From Bradysia coprophila (Eukaryota; Arthropoda; Insecta; Diptera; Sciaridae), in contig NC_050735.1 in NCBI RefSeq assembly GCF_014529535.1, positions 9,993,739-10,057,738 on the forward strand: a stretch of DNA of 64,000 nucleotides, in the 5' to 3' direction. Positions 25,351 through 38,835 of this stretch are shown here, piece by piece. Each line of letters opens with the position of its first letter. Within the stretch, counting starts at the first letter, position 1. Below the pieces are notes generated by a model. It was given only the letters and a program-made list of their open reading frames with translations, did no database searches and was not told the DNA's origin. The translations under genes and the position numbers were made by a program.

Positions 25351-25628
25351 AATTCGGCGATCGACCATACCTGTTCTCTACTTTCATTGCTTAATCTGCA
25401 CTGTAGAGGGCGTCATTTTTCTATGAAAAAATGAGTACGAGTAAAAATCACGAGTCGTCATGTCTCTCATATTTTTCCAAATATTTTTGTCGTATCGTGA
25501 TCTTTGCTAGATGGTGAATATATGACTTCTTACTTTTCTACGTCCAATCCACAGGAACATGAACGAGTCACCGAGAGCCAAAGATGCCTTAGGTAACGTG
25601 GTGCGTCATGTATGGTGATAAAATGTAT

Positions 25629-25775
25629 CAGTGCCTAATTTTCACTAATTTTCTCAAATTTTAACGATTTTTTCAAATTTTCACAAAAAACTTTTTGGGA
25701 AAATTCACGAAAATTTGAGAAAATCGTGAAAATTTGAGAAAATTAGTGAAAATATTTTGGCGAATAAAGGCACTG
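25629..25775. repeat. CAGTGCC...GGCACTG terminal-inverted-repeat element
   Basis: Ends CAGTGCC and GGCACTG, with inner complementary arms CACTAATTTTCTCAAATTTT and AAATTTGAGAAAATTAGTG. AT-rich and non-coding. Confidence 0.75.
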
Positions 25776-27245
25776 AAATGTATTTATCCCAAGGTTTGGA
25801 GTAAAATTTTTGGATTTTCCATGGGTGCCGTTAGAAAAATTACAAAAACAAAGTTTGATACTCAATTCTCATTCATGTGAATCTAATACAAATCCTATTA
25901 TAGGAATTTTTTTTGAAGATTTTTAATAATTTTCGGCGTTTTTAAGAATTGAGGTTTTGCCACCCAGTACCGCCTTTTCCATATTGATTCTTTGGGCCAG
26001 TGGTGCCAAAAAAAAAGAATGACGACTGGCGCCCAAAACAACAAGAACAAAAATGAATTTATTTTTTAAAGTGCCCGCGTCGCTCAAAATGTAAAAGGCA
26101 ACCCTGATCCATCATCCATAAAGTTTGTTTTCATGTGTTTATTGAACATGTCTTCGCCATAGATAACCACTTGAAAATTTTACTTTTCACCTTTTCCTTT
26201 GTAAATTGACTCCGATTAGCTCCTAAAAATACCTAAACGACATTTCCAAACAATGCGATCCGTTAAAACAAATTGAGCAATTAGGTTTTTTTTAAACTCT
26301 TGGTCAATTTGCTGTGTTGAATTCGAGCCGTATGAACACTTGTTCTCTAAAAATTCATTGTAACTGATCTTAATGCAATTACAACGAATTAGTCGATGAT
26401 ATTCTACTTCGGGTCATTAGTACACAAAATTTTGGTGAATACCTGCAGCGCAAGTACCTAGCAGTATTGTACATGAGCATAGTACAGGTGTATAGATACC
26501 ATAACAAAAACGAATAAATTTCCGCTCTAATTAAACATTACACTCATTTTTATTTCATGCGTGTTATTTTATGCAGTTTTTAATCAATGAAATTAATTAA
26601 AACCGCGATAAAGATAAAATTTGCGGTTTCACAAAACAATGAACGGCAATAAATTAAAAAATTTCCTTTTTACTGTAACGTTGAATGCATTTTTATTGGT
26701 ATTTACAGTTTGATGGTAATGACATTTGAAGGGAAATATTGAAATCGTTTTAAAAATCAATCAGTTCTGGAGGACATTATATTCAGTTGAAAATATTTAG
26801 TACTGAATACACCTATGAATTTCATACTGGTATACCTGTTACGGACGGCATATTTTTTCGCCGTCTATGACAAAAATAAGCGTTGAACTCTGTCCTGCGT
26901 TTCCTTATAGAGTAAATTATATGTTCTGATTAGTGAATGTTCATTTGAAGTAGTTACTGTTGGTTAGTCAGTTAAAAATATTTATAGAACAAAAAAAGTA
27001 ACCGATGAGGTTACTATCAGTGATATGTTTGTCGTGTGCTATAGGTTAGTCTTATTATGCATTATAGTTTCTGTAGTTCTCGGTGTGAATTTTCATTTCG
27101 TATAACATTTTGATATTTTACGTGCAAGATCTTTCGAGGAAACGGACTTTGTTGAAAGTGACTAATCCACCCTCTTTCGCCGAAATTTGTAAATTGAAAA
27201 ATAGTTTAATTGACTTTTCTATCATTCTTTAGTTGTTTGTTACTT

Positions 27246-27488
27246 TCACAGGGTGCAACGCACACATATGTAGGAAGACTGGGATTTTAACCTATAAATA
27301 TACTGTTTCGCTTTCTTACTTCCTTTTAGGTGGGCACTACAACCTACTATTGGTTTTGGCCTCTTCCAGCAATCTTCTCCAATCGGACCTATTCCGCGCC
27401 AACGTTCTCCAGTCGCTCTTAGTACTTTCAGATCAGACTCAATTGCATCTTTCCATCTCGCTCGGTCTTCCTGGTCTGCGACTACCAT
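27246..27488 (-). pseudogene. RTE-like LINE 3'-end fragment
   Basis: The minus frame reads RARWKDAIESDLKVLRATG, then ERWRGI. This resembles the C-terminal segment of RTE-type non-LTR polyproteins (R..RW.D....DLK.L). There is no start codon context and no polymerase domain. The family call is tentative. Confidence 0.45.
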
Positions 27489-29194
27489 CGGGATTTGTAT
27501 TTAGCAGTTTCAGTATTACTGTTTCGCACAGGTACAAAATTCCACTTTCGTATCTAAGATGTTCTTCTTGGTTTCTCTGATTTATCTCATTTGCCATTTT
27601 ATTTGAAATAGCATACGAAATGAGAGAAGAAACGGAGAGGAATAAGAGACTATGTTGTATTGCTTAAGTGGTATACAGTAATTTGACGTGGGCAAAGCAG
27701 TAAGTTGACGTAAAACTTATGATTTATGAATGCATTCCCCACACATTTTATAAGAATAAGTTCTTAAGCTTTAATAAAGCTGCTTTATGTCAATTTATAA
27801 GTGAAAATCGCTATATCCATTCTTTCATTACCAAACGAAGAAATGTCCAGAGTAACGATGGCTTCAGCATATTCTTGGGCATAATGCTGGCGGTGGGTGT
27901 ATTTTCTTTCTACAATGGGCAAATTTTTGGCCGTGGCGTGAGTAGAAAAATTTGGTCTTGACTAGAGAAACCATTTCAATTTTAGAAATTTCAGGGAGAG
28001 TACTACAGGTTAGGTTATCGGTCCAATCATAGTTTTTACAGAGATTATATGAACTTTTAAGAGTAGCCTTAGCCTATAACAATTGATCGATAAGACAAGA
28101 TTAGAAGAATTGTCATAACTTAATCGACAGTTATGTTACGTCTTTAATAAAGACTCTTTATAGACAGTAAAGCGATGCACTGTTAATGACGTTTTAGGCT
28201 ACAAACACACGAGCAATTTTGCCAGGCACCAAATATTTTACCAGATACCAGAGATTTTACCAGACACCAGATTTTCCCAGAACTTATTTGAATTTAACCG
28301 AAAATTCAGAAGTTATATGATGACACAGCTATACACAACGGACACGCAAAACGGAATCACTTACACGAAATTACGGAATTAACCAGAGATTCACATGGAT
28401 TCTACAAATTCATAGGAATTTGACCAAATAATCGATTTACAAGTTGAAGACACGGCATTTCACAAAGGATAAGTAAAGGAAGACAATAGTGGCACTACAG
28501 TATTGAATTTTTGTAATTTGAAGTAAAGGAGGTAGGAATTACAAGGCACTTGGCTTGAGGAGGTGTGTTGGTTGTGCAATCCAATTGTTCGATCTAGTCG
28601 AAATTACAGTCTGCGAAAGTATCTTTTTGAATAAAGACATGTTTTCTAACTGAGGTCTTTTTACTGGAAACCAATAAAACCAACAAAACAAAGGAAAAGG
28701 CAGCAATATTATTAATCCCATCAACGCAAAATTACTCTTTCGTTTTCGGCCTCACAAGCAATGTGAAACGAAGAAAAATATTTTTCAGAAATCTTGTGAG
28801 TGAAGTTGCAAATAAGTAAGTGAAGTTTACTTCAGAAGCTCAGCCGTTACTACTTTTGGTTGTAAAATTTAACAACCTGAAAATAGCAAGACTCAAAGAC
28901 ATTTTTGGTTTTTCGTAGTAAAATCTAAACAAATTGGAAAATACCATTCTAAGTTTAGACGATGATTTTAGGAAACACATATCGTACTTAAATCGTAATA
29001 TTGAAAATTTTTAAAATAAAAATCTTTGTCTGCGACAACAGTTGAAAAACATATAACTTATACTTGGAATTGATCATTAGCTAGACCTGTGGATTTACCA
29101 ATCTCTTTTGAAAAAACCACTCTCATTTGCTACAATTCGGACAAAATACACTCTCGTTGAGACACTTACTTATCCCACCTTTTACCAACAGCAA

Positions 29195-29471
29195 CATATA
29201 TATACAAAGTAGTATCATTCGCCGAACCGATTATATACAATTGTAAATTTGGTTAAAGCAGTTAGTCTTTGTTAAACAATCTTCGGAGTCTTTACAATTA
29301 CGTTGTTTGCGCATAATAACGTGTGTGATCACGGGAAAAAAATATTTCGACTGTGCGAGATCAAAGAGAATTGCATATATTATCCATCGCGAACACGAAC
29401 CGTGTCTTTTTCAGCTGCATTTCGTATTTTCTTGTTTTGAGTGCATTATTAGGAAATAATTTTCGATCAAG
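29195..29471 (+). promoter_or_regulatory. Candidate TATA promoter and non-coding first exon
   Basis: TATATACAA at about 29232 is followed 28 nt later by GCAGTTAG, near the arthropod initiator TCAGT. An upstream TATATATA lies at 29197. The transcript would run to AAG|GTAAGG at 29471, a good donor. The next gene on this strand, CRAL-TRIO at 35711, has an acceptor-like CCAATAG directly before its ATG, so this could be its 5' UTR exon with a 6.2 kb intron. Inference only. Confidence 0.3.
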
Positions 29472-31164
29472 GTAAGGTGCATTCACAATTTATTTTTGTT
29501 TCATTATATATGTGCTTGTGATTGTATAGTCATGCATTTTGCAAACCAATTTTTTTTTGTATGTCGCATATTATATTGTGTATATTGAAGCCGTGATTCA
29601 TTTGCATAATATCATAATGTTGCATCATTTACGTTAAGTGATCTTTCGGTCAAACAAAAATGTTTTGCATTGCCCAATAAACTCTGAATCTGTGAATTAT
29701 GTTGGTATTTGGTTTCCCATTGCAAAGTTAATTTTTGGACAAAGGAAAAATATTTTCTCAATAAATGCAGTCACGTAGTCCTCTTTGCTCAGATCGAATA
29801 CCAAAGTATGTTACCAAATCTTGAGCTTCTCATTTTCAACCAACTTTAGTTCAGAAATGCTTGTAATAATCATGGTGATGATACACTTTTTTTCGTGCTA
29901 ATTGCACTCATTCATAAGGCAGAATTTCAAAAAAAAATTGTGTTAGTCTAATTAGCGCGAAAATCTAGTCAACTTTGGAGAATAGTGAGAGCAGTGTAAC
30001 ATTATAGTTTGCTTCGTTTGCAGTTGTATACTTTACGCATGAAGTAAAAGAAGATTGGGAGGTAAATGTAAACAAACGTAGAGCATTAAAATAGCTATTG
30101 AATCTAGTACTTCATTCGATCCTAGCATACTCGGCAGAATAGAAACTTTGGCTTGAGCTCAATTTTTATTCCTCCCATCGTTGCCAAGAACAGAACATAT
30201 TCGCCTAGTCAGGTGGCCTGTAGAGGCGCTACTTTTTTTAAAGTACTTCATTCTCACTGTACTATTTTTTTTGTGTGACAACTTCATATTGATTCATTCC
30301 CATGAAATGTCACTGCAGTGAAGTTTGTTCATGAAAAAATAATTCAGTGACAACAGACTTTTGATGAAGAAAAGTCCTAAATTGTAATAGATTTTACCCT
30401 TAGTTTCTAAACTCCATTCTCCTATAGCCATCAGCAAAGGTTTAGTCGTTTCTACAAAAACGCGTAAATCTGTACAAATCTCACTTAGAATGTGCTAATT
30501 GTGAGAACAGTCACGATTTCTTTTTTTTAACAAAATTCGGAAATGTTTGCACAATTAACGTGACGTGAACATTGATAGGCCTTTGAAAAAGAGATCTCTA
30601 AAGTGATACATTCGCCGCAAAATACTTACAATGAACTTGTCGTTGGCAGACATCTACTTTACCGAATTTATTTATCTTGCTATTGTGGTCTTATATAGAA
30701 TAAAATGATTCGAAATTATTATCAAATGTTGTGACGAATTTTATTGTTACTCGTGGGAGTATAATATCATTTTAATAATTTAACAATAAAAATGTGTTTG
30801 AAATGATATTTTCACACCTCAATTCCGGTAAGAATTTAGCGATCTAGACAAAAATCATTCAAGAATTTTGAAGTCTCTAAAAGTTCAAAAACAAATCGGT
30901 AAATGTAAATTTTATGCTCGTCCACATGTCCATTATATCCATATACATTTTGAATTGTCAATTTACATAATTTCCGTTACAAATTGAGATGAGTTTGTGC
31001 TTTAATATCTCATAATAAAGAATTTATTGTTCACTTTCGGGAAGTTGTGTTCAGAACTTTATCAGTGATTTCGATTGTCTAGATGTATGAACGATTGGTT
31101 AACTATAATTTGACGTAAGCGACGAAACGCACTTTTCCCTTTACCATAACCTTTCACAGACGTT

Positions 31165-31305
31165 TTTACTATCGGATCTAGTACTTCATTTGATTTAAAT
31201 ATTTTTAAAAGACTAATTTCGAATCTTCTACTTCAATTGTTTAAACGTGCTTTTTGCTATATAATACCAGTTTAATCAGACCTTCAATCAGATAACAGGT
31301 TATAG
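31165..31305 (+). repeat. ACTTCATTT/CGATAACAGATGA repeat, copy 3
   Basis: Carries ATCTAGTACTTCATTTGAT, TCTTCTACTTCAATTGTTT and GCTATATAATACC, ending in AGATAACAGG. Confidence 0.6.
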
Positions 31306-34300
31306 CCCTCCGTAACATGTTAGGAATTTCAATTCATTCAAACCATTGCGTGACAATTGATTCGGTTTTCAATGTAAGATCAGACCGAATTCAACTTGTG
31401 AATTTTGATGCATCGATTGGTAAATTTAATTCGATATTACCGGTTAAACGGTTCTTTTTGCGTTAAACGTTTTTTTGAGAGCGATGTACGGTGTGAATTA
31501 GTTCGTATAAACTTATTTCCGATTTTCTGAGGTCAATGAAAGTATACAAATTGATTTACTAAAAATAGAACTCCGAATTGCTTGTATGTTATGCGTGTAC
31601 AATTATTTATGAATATTGAATCATATCCGCGACGGACGAGCCATTAACTGCACCTGAATATATGTTTTGTTTAAGTATGATATGCTGCAATGAAATTACA
31701 ATTCAAAGTCAACATAAATAAACTTTTCGATCAATTTGTATTAAAACGCAATGTCAGTTATTCATACGAGAATGCGTGTAATTATTCATATCCGAGAATG
31801 CGTTCGAATTTATTGTGGTTGAATTGCGAAACATATGACCCTCAGGTATAGGTAAAGAATGAATGTTTCTTTCAATATTGTTTAATTGGATGGAAAATCA
31901 ATTTTTTCATTCAGACAGAACCATTCTACTAAAAAATGCATTTTATATGCACTGACGAATCCACATATCATTAATAGCGTTATATACTGCATGCATGCAT
32001 GCATGTATGTATGATCATTCAAAACAGTAACATTTTAACACAATACAAAAAAAATGAGAATTACGCAAATCAAAACAAGTTTCAATTAAAAACTCGCTTT
32101 CACACATCACAGAAAATGGATAATATACAAAAATTCATACATACGTTCGAATGAACGGTCATGATGGCAATATAAATGCCGTCTCTATTTTAAATTAAAT
32201 TTACCAACATTGGCAAAAATTATGGGTTATAGACGAAACATTTGTATCAAGTACATTTTTTTGCTTATTTGTTTTTTCATTCTGTGATGTCTGACATCCA
32301 AAAGACAGCCAGACTTGTTGAAATATAGAAATCACTTCCACTTCTATCGACTATTATCGGAAGTGACATCAAGTATTTCTTTGTTATCACTTTGGGTCTC
32401 GAATATTGAAAATGGTATAGCATGAGATGAGTGGCAAGGCGATACTACTAGTCTGCAATAATGCTCAGTTTTAATTCGATTGTTTCATAACAGTAATGGA
32501 GAACCATGAATGATTTTTTACACGCACATGCTATATAACTATACCATGAGAAATAATCTTTTTTATGGCAAAGAAAATGCAATACTCGAAGTTGTCTTTG
32601 AGAAACATTACGAACGATGATGGAAGACCTTTTCTTTTGTTTGTTTTTGAACATATTTCTGTAAGAATCGGCAATAATATCCAATTGGATATCCAACGTT
32701 CAAATGTTACTTTTTCGGTTAATTTAAGTTAAAACGAAAAAGGTTTGTTCACTTATGTATCGCATTTTATTATGAAAGTATCGCTAAAGAAAAATGATGT
32801 AACGAAAAAAAAAATGTTTGTACGAAAATGGGGCATGGTAATTATATTGCCAAGCGATGACATTGAATCTTTTTTTTTCTGTCGAATTTCTTTTATTTTT
32901 TTATGGATACATTAATGAGAAGAGTAAAGTTAGTTTGTGTGTATGGAAATTATATTTGAAGATAATATACATTTAACACGCATGTTTTCATTAAGTTACA
33001 AAATTTTATACCATCGCGGAATGCAGGTGTTGTGTCTTCGATAAAACGTTAAAGTCATGACCATCACATTAGACACGCAAATGGTTGCAATTTTTGGTAA
33101 TTAGTGAAACTGATTTACGGTTTTGTTAGTTTAAATTTAAGAGATTGTGAGATTGTAGATCAGACGTAATAAAAAGGGGGGAAATGTATTTGAGCATTCG
33201 AGAAAATTGAATTGACCTTAATTCTAATGATAGATGACATCTATCATAAGAATTTAGTTACAAAATTTATTGCATAGCGAGTGATGTAAGGGTTACAATT
33301 AAATGGACACTATGACGAGTAAAATTTAATGTTGCGAAAAGTAACCTTTTTCATGTTTTGGGTGGTGAATGAAGCAAGTTTATCCTTCACGAATTTTGCA
33401 AGGTTTTGTCCCAAAGTTTGAGCCCCCATACGAAAACTTATCGATCAATCAATCGAACCATTCTTACTACACTACCGTACAACGCATAAAAACCTTAGAG
33501 AGGCGAGTTTGCGAGAGAATTTCATATATTTTCTCTCACAAATTAGCTATAAACTAGCTGTTTTTCCATTGATCGCCCTTACAATTTTTCGTTCATGTAT
33601 GGTGGATATGTTTAATATGAAAAAGTTCATTTTCTTCACTCAGTGAGTAAACGTGAAGCTTTCATTGACTTATTTTTAGAAAAACGTTGATGCACCTCGA
33701 CGATAGAGTTTTTTTTAGGCATAAATAACTGTTCCTTAACTCAGTGACGAATATTCAAACTTTCTTGGCATTTCTTGACAAAATGTTGTGGGTCACTCAC
33801 TTTATATTCCCCTCCCCCAATTATGTAATTTATGAACGGGAACCAATGGAATTTCTCTTTTCACAAAATTTTAATATTTTAATTTTTTTATCAAATTGGT
33901 ACTAATTCGATGAAAATATTGGTAAATCGAGTTATTTATAACGCTCACCCCAAATTAAAAAACGCTCGAATATTACCATCGAATGAGCGAGTTTTTGTCA
34001 CCTCGGTGTGGTGTTCAAAACCGCTCAAAACAATCGATCAATCACTGAAAACAACCACATTTCGCAGCTTGTTGCATTTATCATGGTACGAAATGTAATG
34101 GCAAGATGTACAGGCAGGGAAATGTGAAATTCGACATATTTTCTGAAGTGAGAGTTATAGTGGTTTGTAAATGATTCCACATAAAATGTGTCTATAGAGC
34201 AAACGAAAATGTAGATTTTTTATGTTGGTGTTTCATTCTTGTTGCGAGCGTGTCCCTAACTCCTAAATCCTCGTGGAATCAATTACAAACCACAACAACT

Positions 34301-34340
34301 CCCAAATCAGAAAACTTGGGAATTTCACTTTTTTCTCGTT

Positions 34341-34540
34341 GGTGAAATTACCTTCGCGTTTATCGCTTATTTGTTCAAATCGGTGATTCTTACGAATTTT
34401 AAAGATAGTTACAGATTTTGAAATTCATGAGAATCGCCACCTAGAGATTCTCAATAATTTCAAAATCTGTAACTATATTTAAAATTCGTAAGAATCACCG
34501 ATTTGAACAAATAAGCGATAAACGCGAAGGTAATTTCACC
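34341..34540. repeat. 200-bp long palindromic element
   Basis: GGTGAAATTACCTTCGCG at the left matches CGCGAAGGTAATTTCACC at the right, and complementarity continues for about 90 bp on each side (AACAAATAAGCGATAAACGC; ATTCGTAAGAATCACCG). Confidence 0.85.
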
Positions 34541-35710
34541 TCGCCTTTTGCTAATATTTAAGTTTACTTTAAGTAATTCTTGCAGACATAAGTAAATTAA
34601 AAAATCATTAAAAATAGTTTTTTAGATGCGTCATGTCCAGTCATACAACAAAAAAAAAATATTTTATCTGAAATCCAGTAAAATGTAAATTTAGTTCGCA
34701 TGATCGTATAAAATTTTGCCATTCGTACAAAATAATAAAAAAAATGGTTGTAACCATAAACCATTAAAAATCATTAACTGTTTTAAACTTCGTTGTTTAT
34801 TTATTATACCACAGCAAGTCAACAAGATATGCTTTTCCGTGTTATAAATAAAAATAAAAAAAATTGTTGAGAAACAAAAATTATTGTTGTAGACATGATA
34901 ACCTTCAAGATATTCGAAATAAATTTAGTGCAACCGTATCAACAATGCGTATAAATTGCACTGAAGCCCACACAATAATATTACTTCTTCTTTTTCATTG
35001 ATATTGAGGAATATCACGTACACACTGTACAAGTTGCAACTTAACTTCGGGCAAAATTTTATGAAATACCGTAGCCTCTGTTACTATTTATAGAAATCTA
35101 CCCTCTGCAGATAATTTAAAAGTGTAAAATATCGCTAAATGATTACGTTAACTGAACCTGTTAACCTTAAAGTAACAGTTACTGTCCGTTAAGTTTTTTA
35201 ACGGAAGCAATTAAAAATTGTCTTACACTTCCTATCAATGTGATTGCCCATTAAACATCCTTCAGCCCTTTAATTGATTTTTTTCTCTCTCTCTAAAGTG
35301 CAATCATTTCCCAACCTGGAAATAGGTTTATCGTCCATAACTCTAATGTACAACATCACCGATGATGAACTTTGTACTTGACTATAAATCTGAACGAGTC
35401 ACTGTGAAAATTACGTTTTTTTTTCAGTCACATTTTTACTAATTTTGCCATTTTGTCATGAGAAACCAGTTCTTTGTGTTTGTCTGCATTTTTAGTAATT
35501 TTTAAATTAAATAAAAATCAAGTTGTGAGTGTAGCATTTCCAGCAATTCGTTTCAAGTTAATGGTCTCGTTGACCGCATATGATGTTAACATCATTTTTT
35601 TGGATTTTAATTTTCGAAACAGAGCGCAATATAAATCACTGTACTCTCTTCCGTCTAAGTTTAATTTTTAGTTCAAGGCATAATTCAAGCAAATATTTTC
35701 CATCCAATAG

Positions 35711-36966
35711 ATGATGCTAGTTCAGCCAAGCGGTGATATGAGCGCAAAGATTCGCCAGGAATTACGCGAACCGGAAAGTATGGACGCTATCGACAAAGAT
35801 GTGTTGGCTATACGAGAATGGTTGGCCAGACAACCACATTTACCGAAGGACATGGGTAATTAAATGCATAATGCGAAACGCCTTTCACTGGTTTAATGTG
35901 CTTTCCGTTTGGTTTTTAATGAACAGATGACCAGAGATTGAAAACGTTTTTACGTGGTTGCAAGTTCAGTATTGAAAAGGTTAAAAAGAAGCTGGACATG
36001 TACTATACAATGAGAAATGCTGTTCCCGAATTCTTCGCCAACCGTGACGTGTCAAAGCCGGAATTAAAGAGTCTTTTCGATGTTGTGTACGTTAACAGTA
36101 TCATTGTTCACACATAGATTTTAACAACCGATTTACTTACAGACACATTCCGGTACTTCCTGGCTTGACACCAAATGGTCGTAGAGTTGCGATGCTCCGT
36201 GGCGTTGACAAAGAAATAGTCACCCCTAATGTGGCTGATATAATGAAACTGGTGCTGATGATAGGTGATATTCGTCTATTAGAGGAGCAAAAAGGCGTTG
36301 CTGGCGACGTATACATTTTTGATGCTAGTGTCGCTACACCCGGACATTTTGCTAAATTTACGCCAGCGATTGTTAAGAAATTTTTAATCTGTGTTCAAGA
36401 GGCTTACCCAGTTAAACTAAAAGAAGTGCATATCATCAATGTGTCACCGCTGGTCGACACAATTATCAATTTTGTGCGGCCGTTCTTGAAAGAAAAGATC
36501 CGACAACGTATCCACTTTCACAGTACCATCGATTCACTTTATAAATTCGTGCCGAAGGTGAGTCATTCTTTTGTGGGTGTGTTAAAGTGAAACAGCAACT
36601 GAAATGAAATTTTCCTTCCACAGGCAATGCTTCCGAATGAATATGGTGGTGAAGCTGGAAAAGTTAAGGATATCAACGGTAGGTTTGCCCTTCGTTTTGA
36701 TCCAGAACCATGAAAATTTAATGAGATTTTTATTTAAATGTTACACACAGACCAATGGTTTGACAAACTTAAGGAGTACACACCATGGTTCAAGGAACAA
36801 GAAAAATCGAAAGCAAATGAAGCACTACGACCAGGTAAATTTTGATTTGGTTTTTCTGTCCCTTTTATTTTACTGAATTTCCAATGTGTAATGATCAGGT
36901 TCACCCAAAACTGCCGATGACCTGTTTGGTATGGATGGCACTTTCCGTAAACTTAGCATCGACTAA
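35711..36966 (+). CDS. CRAL-TRIO domain lipid-transfer protein (alpha-tocopherol transfer protein-like)
   Basis: A cytosolic carrier of small hydrophobic ligands, in the large insect family related to alpha-tocopherol transfer proteins and clavesins. Exons 35711-35855, 35927-36086, 36143-36557, 36624-36678, 36751-36834 and 36899-36966 keep frame and give 308 residues, the family length. The N-terminal helical CRAL-TRIO_N segment (DDQRLKTFLRGCKFSIEKVK) is followed by the lipid-binding fold: GVAGDVYIFDASVATPGHFA, FLICVQEAYPVKLKEVHIIN and IHFHSTIDSLY. The LPNEYGG motif and the ending DDLFGMDGTFRKLSID are typical of insect members. ATGs at 35711 and 35714 are adjacent, just after a possible acceptor. 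AATAAA lies near 37023. The exact ligand is unknown. Confidence 0.93.
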
Positions 36967-37379
36967 TAATTTTGATAAGGATAACTATACAGTATTAAGT
37001 TAAACGTTTAAATATAGATTCGAATAAACAAAAACATTTATGCCAATGAATCATCACACACGCACACAGCAATTGCATTCCGAAAATGTTTAGAATTTTT
37101 TAAGGGACATTTCGTATAATACCAAAAGTGTATTTCATTTGTACCGTTCATATCCACACTCCATAGATACTCACACTCTTTGCCGCACAACGTTTTTATG
37201 TACTTTTTTATGTAAATATTTATGGAAAATAAATTTTTAAAAAAAGCAAAAATACTTCTCAGACATAGTTTGCTTGTACTTTTATCAAATGTCCTGCCCA
37301 TCCATGTTCTGTTGAGAAAATAAGGTGATTCAATGAACGCTGTTTCCTGACTAAAACTGACAATAACAACATTAATTAC

Positions 37380-37450
37380 TGGAATCTGTTACTTCATTTG
37401 ATATGACTATTTATATCAGGTTGTTACCAAATCTTTCAGTTCATATTTTA
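37380..37450 (+). repeat. ACTTCATTT/CGATAACAGATGA repeat, copy 4 (partial)
   Basis: Carries GAATCTGTTACTTCATTTGA and then CAAATCTTTCAGTTC and TTTTACTTCACTG. The 3' part of the family is missing. Confidence 0.5.
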
Positions 37451-38420
37451 CTTCACTGTACTATAATCAACTAGGTCCCACCTTATGGGTGAATCAGGTC
37501 CCTTGACTGATGAATTTATCAAAAGACGTTGAAATATTCTGTTAATTTAATTTCGAAACTTCATTTTCCAAATTAAGACCATTAAGTGTGGAATTGCTCG
37601 GAATTTCCAATTCGGAATATTCTCTCCTTGTTGTATTGTCGGACGGTCGACGAAATTTGCAGAACAACGATGCAACACGAAAACAGTATTATGTTGCCCG
37701 GACCAAATGGTGTAAATTATGACCGTCTAAAAGTTCTCTTTGTATGTAGCAAACATTATAAATCATAGCCAGTGTTCCTCAGATCCGTTATTAATATATT
37801 TTCCATATACTTACTCAACGGTGGTGGAGACTACCTTACCACCTTGGTCAAAAATATTGCTTTTCTATTTCAACTACCGATGTGGTAGGCTTTGAGAAAA
37901 GACGTGAAATTTTTTTGCTCCGCAAATTATCTTACACAAAATTCGAAATTATTAGTTTAATATCGTCGTAATAAAAACGAATCCCGATTGGATAGTCTAC
38001 AACTTTGAAAACTGTCTTGGAGCAACCATTGAAATATCTGGATTCTGGATTAAAACTATTGAAAGGAATAATCGAATTCGACAAAAGTGGGTGAGTCAGC
38101 TACTGTGGATGTATCTGTGGTGCCCTTATATAAACGCTGATACTAGCCGAAGAAGATGGTTTGAGTTCAATTGTAATTAATTCATTTGAAAATAAACGGC
38201 ATATGAAACAAAAAAAAAAATTTCAACTATTTCATATGTGCGCTGTGATTTACCGGCCATTTCCACACTGACATTTTTAAGACATGCACTTACAATGTAA
38301 GTCTAACATTTTGTTGTATAACTATGCCGGTAAACACCTGAATGGAAAAAAAGACGTGTCAAATGAAGAATAAGGAATAGTTACGAAATAAAAACCAAAT
38401 CTCGACATTAAACACATGTA

Positions 38421-38604
38421 CTAACAAAAAATAGTTGAAATTCTTACCTGTAGCAGGTAACTTTGTCCCCAGGTAATCTAGATTCTAGAATAGCTGCTAC
38501 AGTTGCATTTTTTGTATGAGGTACTACAGCTGTGACAGCTATTCTAGATTACCTAGAGACAAAGTAACCTGCTACAGGTAAGATTTTCAACTATTTTTTG
38601 TCAG
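38421..38604. repeat. CTAACAAAAAATAGTTG terminal-inverted-repeat element
   Basis: Arms of about 75 bp: CTTACCTGTAGCAGGTAACT and AGTAACCTGCTACAGGTAAG, with CTAGATTCTAGAATAGCTG matching CAGCTATTCTAGATTACC. About 185 bp, non-coding. Confidence 0.85.
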
Positions 38605-38828
38605 TGTGCACCAAAAGCATTTGAGTTACCGTTTCTAGCGTTTCATAAATGCGAACTCATGAAAGTTCCTCAGATCTACCATCTACAACAGAAACGCATA
38701 CAACTTTTTCACCCGAAGAAACCAAATTACGAGAAAAATTAATGTAATTATGTCCCGTGGCATGAAAAACGTTGGGGTAACCTCTGGGAGAAATAGAAAA
38801 TTACAACTCGAGCGAAATTGCTACGCTC

Positions 38829-38835
38829 GCTTCGC
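38829..38835. other. GCTTCGC mini-hairpin heptamer
   Basis: CGCTCGCTTCGCTCTGG contains the complement of GCGAAGC, the heptamer known to form an unusually stable DNA mini-hairpin. Part of the recurring loop motif described in the findings. Confidence 0.4.

Larger units (their letters stand above)
21346..29190. other. Non-coding stretch with transposable-element remnants
   Basis: No protein-coding gene was recognised. Visible content: TIR elements at 21447, 21657, 22709 and 25629, a small palindrome at 25290-25350, a dispersed repeat copy near 23845-24005 and a LINE end at 27246-27488. The rest is unremarkable AT-rich sequence. Confidence 0.6.
29472..35710. other. Non-coding stretch upstream of the CRAL-TRIO gene
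   Basis: Nothing coding is recognised. It contains a dispersed repeat copy near 31165, a partial copy near 30105 (CTAGTACTTCATTCGAT), a GCAT run near 31990, and a long palindrome at 34341-34540. Confidence 0.6.
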
